A stretch of DNA of 60,015 bases from Prochlorococcus sp. AG-402-M15 (GTDB lineage Bacteria; Cyanobacteriota; Cyanobacteriia; PCC-6307; Cyanobiaceae): NCBI GenBank assembly GCA_003216615.1, contig QCIP01000011.1, forward strand, positions 1 to 60,015, read 5' to 3'. The notes beneath the pieces were generated by a model. It did no database searches. It saw only the letters and a list, made by a program, of their open reading frames with translations, and was not told the DNA's origin. Both the position numbers and the translations under genes were made by a program. Below, in pieces: positions 1 through 9,684 of this stretch (positions are counted from its first letter, which is position 1; each line of letters opens with the position of its first letter).

Positions 1-2
1 AT

Positions 3-304
3 ATGTCTTCATCAATATCTTACTTATTTAATATTTTTTATGAATTTAATCCTGATGTTGTTTTTTATTCTGCTGAAGAAGAGAAGCCAGTTGAGGATGT
101 AAAGCCTGCTGAAGAAGAGAAGCCTGCTGAAGAAGAGAAGCCTGCTGAAGAAGAGAAGCCTGCTGAAGATGAAAAACCAGTTTAAAAAAGATGGTGTACT
201 GAATGTAATGCTTATGCAACTACAGCAAGCATTTTAAAAGGACTCAAGAAATGGATGATATGAGTGAAAACATCAGAGCAAACTTCTATGGAGATAGAAT
301 GTAA
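3..304 (+). pseudogene. Decayed gene for a Glu/Lys/Pro repeat protein
   Basis: The frame from ATG at 3 runs to TAA at 183-185. From residue 25 on it carries tandem copies of a six-residue unit (AEEEKP), encoded by near-perfect 18-bp repeats at about 90-170. Past the stop the same frame stays open and reads KRWCTECNAYATTASILKG. After a one-base shift near 238-243 it continues as QEMDDMSENIRANFYGDRM and stops at 302-304. Cys-x-x-Cys and this tail look like the natural C-terminus of one protein, so I read the stretch as a gene broken by one nonsense change and one frameshift. The 5' end may lie outside the window. A short intact repeat peptide ending at 185 is the alternative. Confidence 0.5.
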
Positions 305-374
305 GTTCTGGGGATTAAAAAATTAGTAATTTTATTGCTCAACTAACATTCCACTTACATCCCAAATATATTCC

Positions 375-412
375 TCTCAGAGAGTTTTTTTTGCTCTCTG
401 AGTGTGTTTCTT
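375..412. terminator. Hairpin, possible terminator
   Basis: A perfect 9-bp stem, CTCAGAGAG at 376-384 against CTCTCTGAG at 394-402, encloses a T-rich loop. The bases after it on the plus strand are only moderately T-rich. It lies between the decayed repeat gene and tRNA-Phe, where a transcript end would be expected. Nothing else was found in the stretch 305-499. Confidence 0.45.
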
Positions 413-499
413 TAGATATCCTGAAAAGAACTGTCAGAACATATTTTAGGCATTAAAAAAGCACCTTTTCAGATGCTCATTTAACCCTTTTATTAAAGG

Positions 500-572
500 T
501 GCCAGGACCCAGATTTGAACTGGGGACACGGCGATTTTCAGTCGCCTGCTCTACCAACTGAGCTATCCCGGC
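500..572 (-). tRNA. trnF: tRNA-Phe (anticodon GAA)
   Basis: On the minus strand the sequence folds as a standard tRNA. The acceptor is GCCGGGA against TCCTGGC, the D arm holds AGCTCAGTTGG, the T arm holds GTTCAAATC, and the anticodon loop is CTGAAAA. The length is 73 nt to the discriminator base. CCA is only partly encoded. Confidence 0.97.
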
Positions 573-663
573 TCTAACTAACTTATTTACTTTAAATTAA
601 GATGTGTAGTTTGTGAAACCCTTTTCATTAAAATTTTATATCTTGATCAAATATCATAAAAAA

Positions 664-1896
664 CTATTGTTTTGCATTCATTGCTAATAAGGCAGTTCCA
701 AATGAACTTGTTTTTTTACATGAAACTATTGGTATATTGATAATTTTTTCTCTTATTTTTCTCCACTGAGGATTGTTTGAACCTCCACCAACAGTAATAA
801 TCTTTTTTGGAAGTGAACCTGTCAGTTCTTGTAATCTTTCCCATCCTTTCAGTTCAATGTTTGCTAGACCCTCGAATAATGCATGTAAATAAAGTGAGTC
901 GCTTACTGGCCTTGGGCCAAGAATCGGTTCTAAATTAGAATTATTAATGGGAAACCTCTCTCCCTTACTATTTAGAGGTAGAAGATTTAAAGAAGTGTTT
1001 TTGGAGGTGTTTATTTGTCTACTAAGTTCTTTTATTTCTAAATCCGAAAAGAATTTTGATAAGATACCACATCCCGCGTTTGATGCTCCCCCACAGATCC
1101 AATTACCACATACTTTATGAGTTGTAATTCCTTTTTCTTTTATTGGATAATCAATAATTTTTTTCACCACAATAGTTGTCCCTAAAATTGTAAGACCATC
1201 TTCTTTCCCTAAACCTGAAGCTAGTAAATTTGCGTTAGAGTCTGTTGTGCCTGAGATTAAGATTAATTTCTTATTCAAGTTATATTTTTCTGCTAAATCT
1301 GAATGAACTTGGCCAATGATTTTCCCACTTTTAATTATTTGAGGTAAGCATTTTTTCCATGAAGTATTAAGATAGCTTTTTGGCCATGATTCTTTTATTA
1401 GATCCCAACCAAGTTTAAGATTATTGCCTTCTTCTCCATGCGTCCAATCTTTTAAAAACCAGCCTGTTATCCAATCAGATTGGTGTCTTAAAAGTATATT
1501 TGTCCCATATTTATCGATTAGTTTTAGTGCTTTAGCAAGACTACTGTAGGGATTTCGTAAATGCTTATCTCCGGAAGTTAACGATTCAATAAGGGTCTTA
1601 TTTTCAATACATGCATGGTCATAAGGTATTGCTTCTCCTATAGGCTCTCCCTCAAAGTTGAAGGCGGTCAAAGTTCCTGAGGTGCCAGATATGGCCAATT
1701 TATTAAGGTTAATTTTTACCTCAATGGGTAAACTATCTAAGAGTCTTTCACAAGAATTGATCCAAGAATTTGGTTCTTTAAAACTGTATGGATATGAAAC
1801 TGAATTCGAATATATTAATTCCTTATTAAGATTAATTATAGATATTCTTGCACCACTTGTTCCAAAATCTAACCCTCCAAAAAAATTATCAGGCAT
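664..1896 (-). CDS. FGGY-family sugar kinase (ribulokinase/xylulokinase-like)
   Basis: The 410-residue protein starts with the FGGY phosphate-binding loop GLDFGTSGARISI (about residues 8-20). It has ISGTTDSNA near the middle and the C-terminal ATP-site segment ITVGGGSNNPQW near 370, so it is a kinase that phosphorylates a sugar or polyol with ATP. Cyanobacterial and plant enzymes of this subgroup have been reported to act on D-ribulose rather than D-xylulose, which makes that substrate likely but unproven here. The length is shorter than the roughly 480-500 residues of classical xylulokinases, as usual for this subgroup. It ends 12 bases upstream of metK's stop region on the same strand and may be co-transcribed with it. 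Confidence 0.85.
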   Translation of the reverse strand: MPDNFFGGLDFGTSGARISIINLNKELIYSNSVSYPYSFKEPNSWINSCERLLDSLPIEVKINLNKLAISGTSGTLTAFNFEGEPIGEAIPYDHACIENKTLIESLTSGDKHLRNPYSSLAKALKLIDKYGTNILLRHQSDWITGWFLKDWTHGEEGNNLKLGWDLIKESWPKSYLNTSWKKCLPQIIKSGKIIGQVHSDLAEKYNLNKKLILISGTTDSNANLLASGLGKEDGLTILGTTIVVKKIIDYPIKEKGITTHKVCGNWICGGASNAGCGILSKFFSDLEIKELSRQINTSKNTSLNLLPLNSKGERFPINNSNLEPILGPRPVSDSLYLHALFEGLANIELKGWERLQELTGSLPKKIITVGGGSNNPQWRKIREKIINIPIVSCKKTSSFGTALLAMNAKQ

Positions 1897-1908
1897 AGAA
1901 TAAATATC

Positions 1909-3150
1909 TTATAAAAATACTTTTGATGCTTCTGCTAATTGGGCTGCTTTTTCGTCTACATTTTCCCAGGGGAGCTCAAGATCTTTTCTACCAAAATGTC
2001 CGTATGATGCGGTCTTTCTGAAAAACTTCCCACCCATTTTTTTTGGTAGATTTTTTAAGTTAAATTCTTTTATTATTGCTGCAGGTCTTAAGTCAAAGTG
2101 CTTTTTAATAAGGCAAGTCAAATTAGCTTGAGAAATAACACCAGTATCAAAAGTTTCAACGAGAATGGAAATCGGTTTTGCAACTCCAATAGCGTAACTT
2201 AATTGTACTTCAGCCTTTTTCGCTAATTTTGCCTTAACTATACTTTTAGCTACATAACGTGCGGCATAAGCGGCTGATCTATCAACTTTTGTAGGATCTT
2301 TGCCGGAGAATGCCCCACCTCCGTGTCTTGCATATCCACCATAAGTATCTACGATAATTTTTCTGCCTGTAAGCCCGGCATCTCCCTGTGGGCCGCCTAC
2401 AACAAATTTTCCTGTGGGATTTACTAGGAATCTTGTTTTGTGAATATTTGGTTTGATCACTAAATCTTCAGTAGCAGGAATTACAACATTCTTCCATAAA
2501 TCTTCTTTTATTATTTGACGAATTTCTGCTTCATTTTTAATTCCATTAATCTCGGGATTATGTTGGGTTGAAATTAAAATGGTATTAATTGAAACTGGTA
2601 GCCCTTTTTCGTAATCAATGCTTACTTGGGTTTTGCCATCAGGAAGGAGATAATTAAGGACTTTTTCATGTCTTACTTTGGCAAGTTGAATGGCCAATCG
2701 ATGAGCCAAGCTGATAGGTAAGGGCATCAATTCAGGCGTTTCATCGCATGCATAGCCAAACATGATGCCTTGGTCACCAGCTCCAGTATTATTTTCCAAA
2801 TCATCGTTAACATCATCTGCTTTGTTAACCCCTTGTGAAATATCTGGTGATTGCTCGTCAAGTGCTACTAAAACAGCACAACTATTTGCGTCAAAACCAC
2901 CTGCTTTAAAGCCTTCATATCCAATTTCTTTAATTACATTTCTAACAAGTTTTATATAGTCAACTTTTGCTTTTGAAGTTATTTCTCCAGTAAGTAAGCA
3001 TAAACCAGTATTTACTACAGTTTCGCATGCAACTCTGCTCTCTGGATCTTCCGTTAATAAAGCATCTAAAACAGCGTCACTTATTTGATCACATATTTTG
3101 TCAGGATGACCTTCAGTTACAGATTCAGAGGTGAAGATGAAATCACTCAT
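1909..3150 (-). CDS. metK: S-adenosylmethionine synthetase
   Basis: This enzyme makes S-adenosylmethionine from methionine and ATP in the cytosol. The 413-residue protein has the family signatures in order: [20 protein letters not shown] at residues 5-24, [12 protein letters not shown] near 122-133, and the glycine-rich [16 protein letters not shown] near 277-292. It is full length and the start is fixed by the [14 protein letters not shown]-terminus. I looked for a SAM-type riboswitch in the short upstream gap (3151-3283) and saw none. The neighbours are rpsA upstream and the sugar kinase downstream, all on the minus strand. Confidence 0.98.
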   Translation of the reverse strand: MSDFIFTSESVTEGHPDKICDQISDAVLDALLTEDPESRVACETVVNTGLCLLTGEITSKAKVDYIKLVRNVIKEIGYEGFKAGGFDANSCAVLVALDEQSPDISQGVNKADDVNDDLENNTGAGDQGIMFGYACDETPELMPLPISLAHRLAIQLAKVRHEKVLNYLLPDGKTQVSIDYEKGLPVSINTILISTQHNPEINGIKNEAEIRQIIKEDLWKNVVIPATEDLVIKPNIHKTRFLVNPTGKFVVGGPQGDAGLTGRKIIVDTYGGYARHGGGAFSGKDPTKVDRSAAYAARYVAKSIVKAKLAKKAEVQLSYAIGVAKPISILVETFDTGVISQANLTCLIKKHFDLRPAAIIKEFNLKNLPKKMGGKFFRKTASYGHFGRKDLELPWENVDEKAAQLAEASKVFL

Positions 3151-3283
3151 TAAAATATAATTATTGAATATTAAACGTTATCCTAAATTAGATAGTTGTT
3201 ACTTATCAATGAATGTAAATTAAAAAATACTTGTTCAAAAATCATAAAACTTATGGTTGCTGTATCTGCTCAACAAAATAAAT

Positions 3284-4375
3284 TTAGACTGTTTCAGCTG
3301 AAGTTGTGGGGATTTCTTCATTATCGTCAGTTTGTTCAAATAACATTTGCTTGTATTTCGCTGCCATTTCTTCGGCTTTACTAAAAACTTTTTGAGGGTC
3401 TGTTAGCATATCTCCAGGTTCTGGTTCAAGTGCTTTTGTAGATAATGAAATTCTTCCTCTTTCCGAATCAAGGTCAATTATCATAACTTTCATTTGGTCA
3501 CTAACATTAAGAACATTATGAGGAGTCTCAATATGTTCATGGCTGATTTCAGAAATGTGCAATAGACCACTAACTCCTCCAATATCAATAAATGCTCCAT
3601 AGGGTTTAATACCTTTAACAGAACCTACAACGACTTCGCCGACCTCAAGTCTATTCATTTTTTTCTCAACTAAAGCTCTTCTATGACTTAGTACTAATCT
3701 GTTTCTTTCTTCATCAACTTCAAGAAATTTAAGTGGTAGGTACTCACCTTCTAAGTCATCTTTAATTTTTCGAGCACTTATATGAGACCCTGGGATAAAA
3801 CCTCTCAATCCTTCTACCCTTACAAGAGCCCCACCTCTGTTTGTTGCAAAAACTTCAGAATAAATAGTGGCATCTTCTTTTTGTAGTTGTCTAACCCTTT
3901 CCCAAGCCCTTTGATATTCAATCCTTCTTATGGAAAGTGCTAATTGGCCATCTTCATTTTCTTCACTCATTATGAAAAATTCTCTGCTTTCTGAAGGTTG
4001 TAGAACATCATTTAGTCCTTCAACTCTATTTATTGAAACCTCTTGAACAGGCATGAAAGCAGCTGTTTTTGCTCCTATATCTATCATTGCCCCTTTGGTC
4101 TCTAAAGCAAAAACAGTACCTTTTACTAGATCACCAGGTTTAAAGTTATAGTCATACTTACCCAAAAGTGATGCAAATTCTTCTTGAGTGAATCCTGCAT
4201 TATCAAAATCTGTATTTGTTCTGCTAGAAGAAAAATCTGCTGAAGGGATATTGTTTTTTTCGAATGATAAATCCTCCTCATTTTGGGATATTGAATCATT
4301 ATCTAATTCAGAAGAATTTTTAATTTCTTTATCTTCAGGAAGTTTTTTAATGGTTTGAGAAGAATTTTCGTTCAT
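3284..4375 (-). CDS. rpsA: 30S ribosomal protein S1
   Basis: The 363-residue protein has an acidic, low-complexity N-terminal extension of about 75 residues. Three S1 RNA-binding domains follow, at roughly 90-160, 175-240 and 255-325. The second contains GGALVRVEGLRGFIPGSHIS and the third contains KPYGAFIDIGGVSGLLHISE. Three S1 repeats is the usual cyanobacterial and chloroplast form, shorter than the six-domain protein of E. coli. S1 helps recruit mRNA to the small subunit. The gene follows nrdR and psbB-psbT on the same strand, an order I know from related picocyanobacteria. Confidence 0.96.
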   Translation of the reverse strand: MNENSSQTIKKLPEDKEIKNSSELDNDSISQNEEDLSFEKNNIPSADFSSSRTNTDFDNAGFTQEEFASLLGKYDYNFKPGDLVKGTVFALETKGAMIDIGAKTAAFMPVQEVSINRVEGLNDVLQPSESREFFIMSEENEDGQLALSIRRIEYQRAWERVRQLQKEDATIYSEVFATNRGGALVRVEGLRGFIPGSHISARKIKDDLEGEYLPLKFLEVDEERNRLVLSHRRALVEKKMNRLEVGEVVVGSVKGIKPYGAFIDIGGVSGLLHISEISHEHIETPHNVLNVSDQMKVMIIDLDSERGRISLSTKALEPEPGDMLTDPQKVFSKAEEMAAKYKQMLFEQTDDNEEIPTTSAETV

Positions 4376-4484
4376 TTGTTGTATCGCAGACTACCTAAGG
4401 TAGTTAGAAAGGAATGCTACTAGCCTGCAAACTAATAGCAATAATTATTAGTGTTATGTATTCTACACTTAAGAATGCTTTATT

Positions 4485-4964
4485 TTATAAAATTGAAGCT
4501 AATTGATTTTTTGAACTTCCTTTTAAAGATTCAAGAGTAGAAATAAAATCCTTTACCCCATTAAATTTTCTGTAAACTGAGGCGTATCTTATATAAGCGA
4601 CTTCGTTTTCTTTCCTAAGACTTTTAAGTATTAACTCCCCTATTTGTGAGGATTTAATATCTTTATTAGAATTTTGAATGATTTGTGATTCAATTCCATC
4701 TACGAAATTAATAATTGCTTCACTAGTGAAGTTAGTTTTTTCGCAAGCTCTTGAGATACCAGTAAATAATTTTTGTTTATCAAATAATTCTCTGCTTCCA
4801 TCTTTTTTTATAACTGAGACTGGCATCGTTTCAACTCTTTCATAAGTTGTAAATCTAAAGCTGCAATTTAAGCACTCTCTTCTTCTTCTAACACTTTTAC
4901 CACTATCAGCAGATCTTGATTCCAAAACTCTGCTATCTGTGTTTTGACAGGTTGGACACTGCAT
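4485..4964 (-). CDS. nrdR: Transcriptional repressor NrdR
   Basis: The 159-residue protein has an N-terminal zinc ribbon (CPTC at residues 3-6 and CLNC at 31-34) followed by RFTTYERVE and an ATP-cone domain from about 45 to 135. This is the standard layout of NrdR, which senses ATP/dATP and represses ribonucleotide reductase genes. The start is the ATG that gives MQCPTCQ. It lies between psbT and rpsA. A terminator upstream of it separates it from the psb genes, so it probably has its own promoter. Confidence 0.97.
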   Translation of the reverse strand: MQCPTCQNTDSRVLESRSADSGKSVRRRRECLNCSFRFTTYERVETMPVSVIKKDGSRELFDKQKLFTGISRACEKTNFTSEAIINFVDGIESQIIQNSNKDIKSSQIGELILKSLRKENEVAYIRYASVYRKFNGVKDFISTLESLKGSSKNQLASIL

Positions 4965-5024
4965 ATAGTGAAATAAGATGAACTGTAACTCTAATAGTAG
5001 ATTAATATGCTAATTATGCAAAGT

Positions 5025-5054
5025 AAAAAACCTCTTGTTAAAGAGGTTTTTTTT
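5025..5054 (-). terminator. Rho-independent terminator after psbB-psbT
   Basis: A 12-bp stem (AAAAAACCTCTT at 5025-5036 against AAGAGGTTTTTT at 5041-5052) has a 4-base loop. Read on the minus strand it ends in a T-run just past the psbT stop. It is symmetrical, but the gene order makes the minus strand the useful direction. Confidence 0.85.
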
Positions 5055-5061
5055 ATTAAGA

Positions 5062-5160
5062 TCATTTTTTATCGAATTTAGGGGGATCTCTAAAGGCGAC
5101 AGCAAAGAATAAGGTAACAACTGCGAGAGTTAAAATAAGAACGTAAGCAAAAGCTTCCAT
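5062..5160 (-). CDS. psbT: Photosystem II protein PsbT
   Basis: The 32-residue peptide begins [20 protein letters not shown] and ends RDPPKFDKK. It has one membrane helix at about residues 3-21 and the charged C-terminus typical of PsbT. PsbT sits at the monomer interface of photosystem II, near the D1/D2 acceptor side. The gene lies 23 bases downstream of psbB, the classical psbB-psbT pairing, and is followed by a terminator. Confidence 0.96.
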   Translation of the reverse strand: MEAFAYVLILTLAVVTLFFAVAFRDPPKFDKK

Positions 5161-5183
5161 AAGATTAAGTAATAAAGTTTAGT

Positions 5184-6707
5184 TTAAACCCTTCCTGGGA
5201 TTCTTCTTGTGGTTTCGTCACCAAGCTTCTTGAATAAACCAAATTCAACTTGGTCACCAATCTCAGCGTCAATACCAGCAAAGGAATTTTTGTAAAGAGT
5301 TCTTGAAGCATGCCACCAGTGGCCAAACAAGAATAGCAATCCAAAACATAGATGTGCATATGTAAACCATGCTCTTGGGGAGCTTCGGAATACACCGTCA
5401 GATTTATAAGTTTCTCTGTCAAACTTGAATGCTTCTCCGAGCTGCGCTTTTCTAGCTAATCTTTTAACTACTGCAGGATCAGTAAATGTTTGACCATTTA
5501 GGTCTCCCCCATAGATAGTTGCTGTAATGCCAGTTTGCTCAAATGAATACTTCGCTTCTGCTCTTCTAAATGGAATATCGGCTCTTACATTACCTTCTTT
5601 ATCTTCAAGTATAACTGGGAAGTTTTCAAAGAAGTTAGGTATTCTTCTAACCTCTAAATCGTTACCTTCCCTATCCTGAAAAGCAATGTGACCTTGCCAA
5701 CCAGTTGGCAACCCATCACCATTAACGAGAGCTCCAACTCTGAATAATCCTCCTTTAGCAGGACTATTCCCAACATAATCATAGAAGGCTAATTTCTCTG
5801 GAATCGAAGCATATGCCTCTTCTTTAGTGGCTCCATTATCTATAGCAGTTTGAACTCTTCTGTTGATTTCAGTTTTAAAATAGCCTGAGTCCCATTGATA
5901 TCTTGTAGGTCCAAATAGCTCAACAGGAGTTGTTGCTGAGCCATACCACATTGTTCCTGCAACGACAAAAGATACAAAAAGTACAGCAGCTAGAGCACTA
6001 GCTAGAACTCCTTCAAGACTTCCAAGTTTTAATGCTCTATAAAGTCTTTCTCCAGGTCTATTAGTAATGTGAAAAATACCTCCAATGATACCCATGAGTC
6101 CAGCTGCAATATGATTTGCAACTATTCCTCCTGGATTAAAAGGATTGAATCCATCAACTCCCCAGGAAGGAGCTACTGGCTCTACATGTCCAGTTAAGCC
6201 ATAAGGATCAGAAACCCATATCCCCACATTTGCACAATGAAATGCTCCAAAGCCAAAACATGTAAGTCCTGCTAAAAGAAGATGTATTCCAAAAATTCTT
6301 GGTAGATCGAGAGCTGGCTCACCTGTTCTTGAATCTTCCCATAATTCTAAGTCCCAGTATGTCCAGTGCCATATTGAGGCCAACATCAATAATCCGCTAA
6401 ATACAATGTGTGCTGCAGCAACCCCTTCAAAACTCCAGAATCCAGGATCAACTCCTGTAGCACCTGTGATATCCCATCCGTTCCAACTACTTGTGATGCC
6501 TAGTCTAGCCATAAAAGGCATAACGTACATTCCCTGTCTCCACATAGGATTGAGAACAGCATCAGATGGATCAAAAATGGCTAATTCATAAAGAGCCATT
6601 GAACCGGCCCAGCCGGCTAATAATGCAGTATGCATAAGATGCACAGCAAGTAGTCGACCTGGGTCGTTAATAACTACTGTGTGAACTCGATACCAAGGCA
6701 ATCCCAT
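5184..6707 (-). CDS. psbB: Photosystem II core antenna CP47
   Basis: The 507-residue protein begins [19 protein letters not shown], the conserved start of CP47. It is the usual length, with six hydrophobic membrane spans carrying paired histidines such as [11 protein letters not shown] and [17 protein letters not shown] large lumenal loop (about residues 260-430) precedes the last span, which contains [17 protein letters not shown]47 binds chlorophyll and passes excitation energy to the D1/D2 reaction centre. Nothing is missing. It leads the psbB-psbT transcript and diverges from the ferredoxin gene across a gap of about 220 bp (6708-6929), which must hold both promoters. Confidence 0.99.
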   Translation of the reverse strand: MGLPWYRVHTVVINDPGRLLAVHLMHTALLAGWAGSMALYELAIFDPSDAVLNPMWRQGMYVMPFMARLGITSSWNGWDITGATGVDPGFWSFEGVAAAHIVFSGLLMLASIWHWTYWDLELWEDSRTGEPALDLPRIFGIHLLLAGLTCFGFGAFHCANVGIWVSDPYGLTGHVEPVAPSWGVDGFNPFNPGGIVANHIAAGLMGIIGGIFHITNRPGERLYRALKLGSLEGVLASALAAVLFVSFVVAGTMWYGSATTPVELFGPTRYQWDSGYFKTEINRRVQTAIDNGATKEEAYASIPEKLAFYDYVGNSPAKGGLFRVGALVNGDGLPTGWQGHIAFQDREGNDLEVRRIPNFFENFPVILEDKEGNVRADIPFRRAEAKYSFEQTGITATIYGGDLNGQTFTDPAVVKRLARKAQLGEAFKFDRETYKSDGVFRSSPRAWFTYAHLCFGLLFLFGHWWHASRTLYKNSFAGIDAEIGDQVEFGLFKKLGDETTRRIPGRV

Positions 6708-6929
6708 CGGTTAATTTCTAGTAACTATGCTGAATAAACAGCTAAACATCACGATAGTAAGGGTTTTTTAGCCTTTCAGGGATTTTTGTAAATAAATTTA
6801 TTTTCTTGCAAAAATTGGGCAAATCAATCTGCTGCACTGAGTTTTCAAGGAATTTTTGACTAAAAAATGTTAATATTTTGGTCACAATTCTCAAAGTAAA
6901 ACGCCAAAATAAGAAAAATAACAAAAAAA

Positions 6930-7292
6930 ATGGCAACTATTAGGTTCATCCGTGAGGATTTAGAGGTTCAATGTAATTCTGGTGAAAATTTAAGAGAACT
7001 AGTAATGAAAGAGAACCTACAACTTTATGGATTGAAAGGTATTTTAGGAAATTGTGGAGGGGCAGGTCAATGTAGTACCTGTTTTATTTCTGTTGAAGGA
7101 GGAAGCAAAAATTCCTTAAGTCCACTAACTTCTGTTGAAGAAGAAAAACTTAAAAATAGACCAGAAAATTGGCGACTTGCATGCCAAACACTAATAAAAT
7201 CCTCTGCAGTAATTTTAACAAAACCACAATCTCCTCCTCCAAACTTAGAAGAACTTAAAAAAAATAGTGAAAATAAAAAATTACCTCGCTAA
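6930..7292 (+). CDS. 2Fe-2S ferredoxin
   Basis: The 120-residue soluble protein has the plant-type ferredoxin cysteine pattern. GNCGGAGQCSTC lies at about residues 40-51 and RLACQT at about 86-91 supplies the last ligand. The spacing is C-x5-C-x2-C, longer than the C-x4-C-x2-C of the main photosynthetic ferredoxin, and there is a basic C-terminal tail (KKNSENKKLPR). It is therefore probably an auxiliary electron carrier rather than PetF itself. It diverges from psbB and is followed by psbM about 100 bp downstream. The partner is unknown. Confidence 0.9.
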   Translation: MATIRFIREDLEVQCNSGENLRELVMKENLQLYGLKGILGNCGGAGQCSTCFISVEGGSKNSLSPLTSVEEEKLKNRPENWRLACQTLIKSSAVILTKPQSPPPNLEELKKNSENKKLPR

Positions 7293-7395
7293 ATTGTTTA
7301 AGACTGTTAATCAGTTGATAATATTTATTGATTTTTCCACTTTAGTTCAAGTTAAATGTCTATAGTCTTAATACTTATTAGAATTGTAAAATTTA

Positions 7396-7548
7396 ATGGA
7401 AACAACTAATTTTGGATTCGTAGCTAGTCTTTTATTCGTTGGGGTACCAACAATATTCCTTATAGGTTTATTTATTTCCACTCAAGATGGCGAAAAATCA
7501 AGCTTCTACTCAGAATCCGGTAAAGGTAAGCTTGGCCCAAAACGCTAA
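7396..7548 (+). CDS. psbM: Photosystem II protein PsbM
   Basis: The 50-residue peptide begins METTNFGFVASLLFVGVPT and has one membrane helix, ending in a charged tail GKGKLGPKR. The N-terminal half matches PsbM, which lies at the photosystem II dimer interface. The tail is longer than in freshwater cyanobacteria, as is usual for marine picocyanobacteria. The stop is only 10 bases before prmC. Confidence 0.95.
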   Translation: METTNFGFVASLLFVGVPTIFLIGLFISTQDGEKSSFYSESGKGKLGPKR

Positions 7549-7558
7549 ACCTTAATTA

Positions 7559-8428
7559 ATGCCTAGCATTTCTGTAAAAGAATTTTTATTTTGGAAAAAA
7601 ATACAACTTTCTAAAGGAGGAGATCATCAATCTCTTGCTCTTTTACTTGATTCTATAGGCGGTATATCAAATAGTGATCTCAACTTATCTAGAATTAAGT
7701 CTAGAGATAATTTGTATTTAAGAAAAGACTTAAATTCTCTAGAGTCTATATGGAAAGATCATTTATTAAATTTGACTCCTATCCAATACCTTTGTGGGAC
7801 AACTTTTTGGAGGGATTTAAAATTAAAAGTTACAGATAAAGTACTTATTCCTAGGCCAGAAACGGAACTTATAGTTGATATTGTCTTCAAGATATTTGGA
7901 AAGAAATCACAAAAACTACTATTTGCTGAATTAGGAACTGGATCAGGTGCTATCAGTATTTCTTTGGCATTGGAGTATCCATTGTGGGAGGGTATAGCAA
8001 CTGATATTGATCAAGATGTATTAGAAATAGCCATTGAAAATTATATGAATTCTTGTGAAAAATCAAATTTGAGATTTTATTGCGGACACTGGTGGACCCC
8101 ATGTGAAAGTTTTAAAGGCAAATTAGATCTTGCTATTTCAAATCCGCCATATATTCCAAGTGATACTTATGAAAAATTACCCGAAGAAGTCAAGAATTTC
8201 GAACCTAAAATTGCCTTATTAGGGGGTGAGGATGGTTTAAAACATATAAGGGAAATAATTCAAAAAGCACCATTATTTTTAAAAGAGAAGGGATGGCTAA
8301 TTTTAGAGAATCATTTTGATCAAGGCGAAAAAGTAAAACAACTACTTATTAAAAATAAATTTACATCAATAGAAATTGTGAATGATCTTTCAGGTATTGG
8401 TAGGTTTACCATTGGAAGATATAAATAA
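7559..8428 (+). CDS. prmC: Peptide chain release factor N5-glutamine methyltransferase
   Basis: This enzyme methylates the glutamine of the GGQ motif in release factors RF1 and RF2, using S-adenosylmethionine. The 289-residue protein has a helical N-terminal domain (about 1-85), the linker motif LIPRPETEL at about 96-104, the SAM site ELGTGSGAI at 124-132 and the catalytic NPPY motif at 195-198. Length and order are standard. The ATG at 7559 follows the psbM stop closely and gives a full N-terminal domain. tsaC follows 23 bp downstream. Confidence 0.96.
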   Translation: MPSISVKEFLFWKKIQLSKGGDHQSLALLLDSIGGISNSDLNLSRIKSRDNLYLRKDLNSLESIWKDHLLNLTPIQYLCGTTFWRDLKLKVTDKVLIPRPETELIVDIVFKIFGKKSQKLLFAELGTGSGAISISLALEYPLWEGIATDIDQDVLEIAIENYMNSCEKSNLRFYCGHWWTPCESFKGKLDLAISNPPYIPSDTYEKLPEEVKNFEPKIALLGGEDGLKHIREIIQKAPLFLKEKGWLILENHFDQGEKVKQLLIKNKFTSIEIVNDLSGIGRFTIGRYK

Positions 8429-8451
8429 ATTATTTTTGGTTCATAATCTAT

Positions 8452-9033
8452 ATGTATTTAGTAAACTGCAAATCAGCTTTAAAGACTCTTAAAAGAGGTT
8501 TACCTATAATTTTCCAAACAGATACCTTACCTGCAATTGGATGCTTGCCAAAATTTTCAAATATTATTTATGAGTTTAAAAAAAGAGATAGAAATAAACC
8601 CTTAATTCTTATGGGATCGGAACAGAAACAACTCATCGATTTTGTTCACGAATCAGCTAAAAAAGATTACGAAAATATAGCTTCAAAATATTGGCCTGGA
8701 GCTCTGACAATGGTTATTCCTGCTTCAAAAAAGCAGACTTTAAATCTCACAAGCAATGATCTTACTCTTGGGTTGAGAATTCCAAATTCATATATGGCTC
8801 AATCTCTTATGAGAGAAACAGGCCCATTGTTAACTTCAAGCGCAAATATTTCAGGTTTTACGGGATCAACTACAGTTGAAGGCATTGCTTTAGACTTTCC
8901 TTCTGTAGAAATTCTGGGTCCTATTCCATGGGAAAAAAGTAGTGGAAAAGCTAGTACTATTATATTTTGGGAGAAAAGTGGAAATTGGAGGCTGATTAGA
9001 GAAGGAGAAGTATTAGTGAGGGAATTGGAGTAA
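8452..9033 (+). CDS. tsaC: Threonylcarbamoyl-AMP synthase (Sua5/YrdC/TsaC family)
   Basis: The 193-residue single-domain YrdC-fold protein makes threonylcarbamoyl-AMP from threonine, bicarbonate and ATP, for the t6A modification of ANN-decoding tRNAs. Family marks are PIIFQTDTLPAIGCLP near the N-terminus, KKRDRNKPL, YWPGALTMVIP and GPLLTSSANISG near residues 123-134. It lacks the C-terminal Sua5 extension, so the short TsaC form fits best. Its stop overlaps the start of the next small gene by one base (TAATG), which suggests coupled translation. Confidence 0.93.
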   Translation: MYLVNCKSALKTLKRGLPIIFQTDTLPAIGCLPKFSNIIYEFKKRDRNKPLILMGSEQKQLIDFVHESAKKDYENIASKYWPGALTMVIPASKKQTLNLTSNDLTLGLRIPNSYMAQSLMRETGPLLTSSANISGFTGSTTVEGIALDFPSVEILGPIPWEKSSGKASTIIFWEKSGNWRLIREGEVLVRELE

Positions 9034-9194
9034 TGTTTTTTTTATTATTTTTTATTTTTTTAATTCAATTTTTTACTTATTGGATATTTGAACCCATTAC
9101 ATCTTTTTTTCAGTATGTTCTCGAAATAAGAGGATTTCCTATCCTTGCTCTAATAGCTTTGATAATATTATTTTCTGCAAAAAATACTGAATAG
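9033..9194 (+). CDS. Small membrane protein coupled to tsaC
   Basis: The 53-residue peptide begins MFFLLFFIFLIQFFTYWIFE and has two hydrophobic segments (about 1-17 and 34-48) around a short polar linker. It starts inside the tsaC stop codon (TAATG), which argues for translational coupling and against chance. No function is recognised. Confidence 0.65.
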   Translation: MFFLLFFIFLIQFFTYWIFEPITSFFQYVLEIRGFPILALIALIILFSAKNTE

Positions 9195-9211
9195 TAATAA
9201 TTAAACCAAAA

Positions 9212-9283
9212 TGCCGGCTAACAGATTTGAACTGATGACCTTCGCTTTACAAAAGCGCTGCTCTACCGCTGAGCTAAGCCGGC
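9212..9283 (-). tRNA. trnT: tRNA-Thr (anticodon UGU)
   Basis: The minus strand folds into a 72-nt tRNA with acceptor GCCGGCT against AGCCGGC, D loop AGCTCAGCGG and T arm GTTCAAATC. The anticodon loop TTTGTAA has TGT at its centre, reading ACA threonine codons. It sits between the tsaC operon and minE. Confidence 0.97.
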
Positions 9284-9346
9284 ATTATTCTATATTACAA
9301 TTAAGAAGGAGCAAACATTAGTATTTTTTTGGCTTTTTAAAATTTA

Positions 9347-9682
9347 TTACTTTTTGATGTTTTTATCACTTTTAAAATCTTTATCATTTTTTTTAAATTT
9401 TATTTCTCCTGACAGAGTCCTTTTGATTGGTAGATTGGCTACTAATGCAGTCATTCTATCTTCAGTCTCTAAACTAACTGCTACCTCTTCAAAATCAATT
9501 TCGACATATTTAGCAACAACATCAAGGATTTCTTTCCTCATTTTATCCAAAAGATCAGTTGTTAAGGAACTCATATCAACTCTGTCATGAGCAAGTACGA
9601 GTTGTAATCTTTCTCTAGCTGTATTTGCACTAGCGGTTTGTCGGCCTAGTAATTTGTTTATAAGATCTCTAAGAGTCATCAT
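9347..9682 (-). CDS. minE: Cell division topological specificity factor MinE
   Basis: The 111-residue protein has an N-terminal MinD-binding/membrane segment ([16 protein letters not shown], residues 4-19), the conserved [10 protein letters not shown] at about 25-34, and a C-terminal dimerisation domain. A lysine-rich tail follows. MinE stimulates the MinD ATPase and drives its oscillation, so MinC inhibits FtsZ rings everywhere but mid-cell. It lies 2 bp downstream of minD and is the last gene of the minC-minD-minE block. Confidence 0.96.
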   Translation of the reverse strand: MMTLRDLINKLLGRQTASANTARERLQLVLAHDRVDMSSLTTDLLDKMRKEILDVVAKYVEIDFEEVAVSLETEDRMTALVANLPIKRTLSGEIKFKKNDKDFKSDKNIKK

Positions 9683-9684
9683 TT

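Noticed and set aside
3151-3283. Possible SAM riboswitch before metK
   Set aside because: No conserved core was found in this short AT-rich gap.
5165-5422. A second frame inside psbB on the minus strand
   Set aside because: It overlaps CP47 coding sequence in another frame and has no family likeness.
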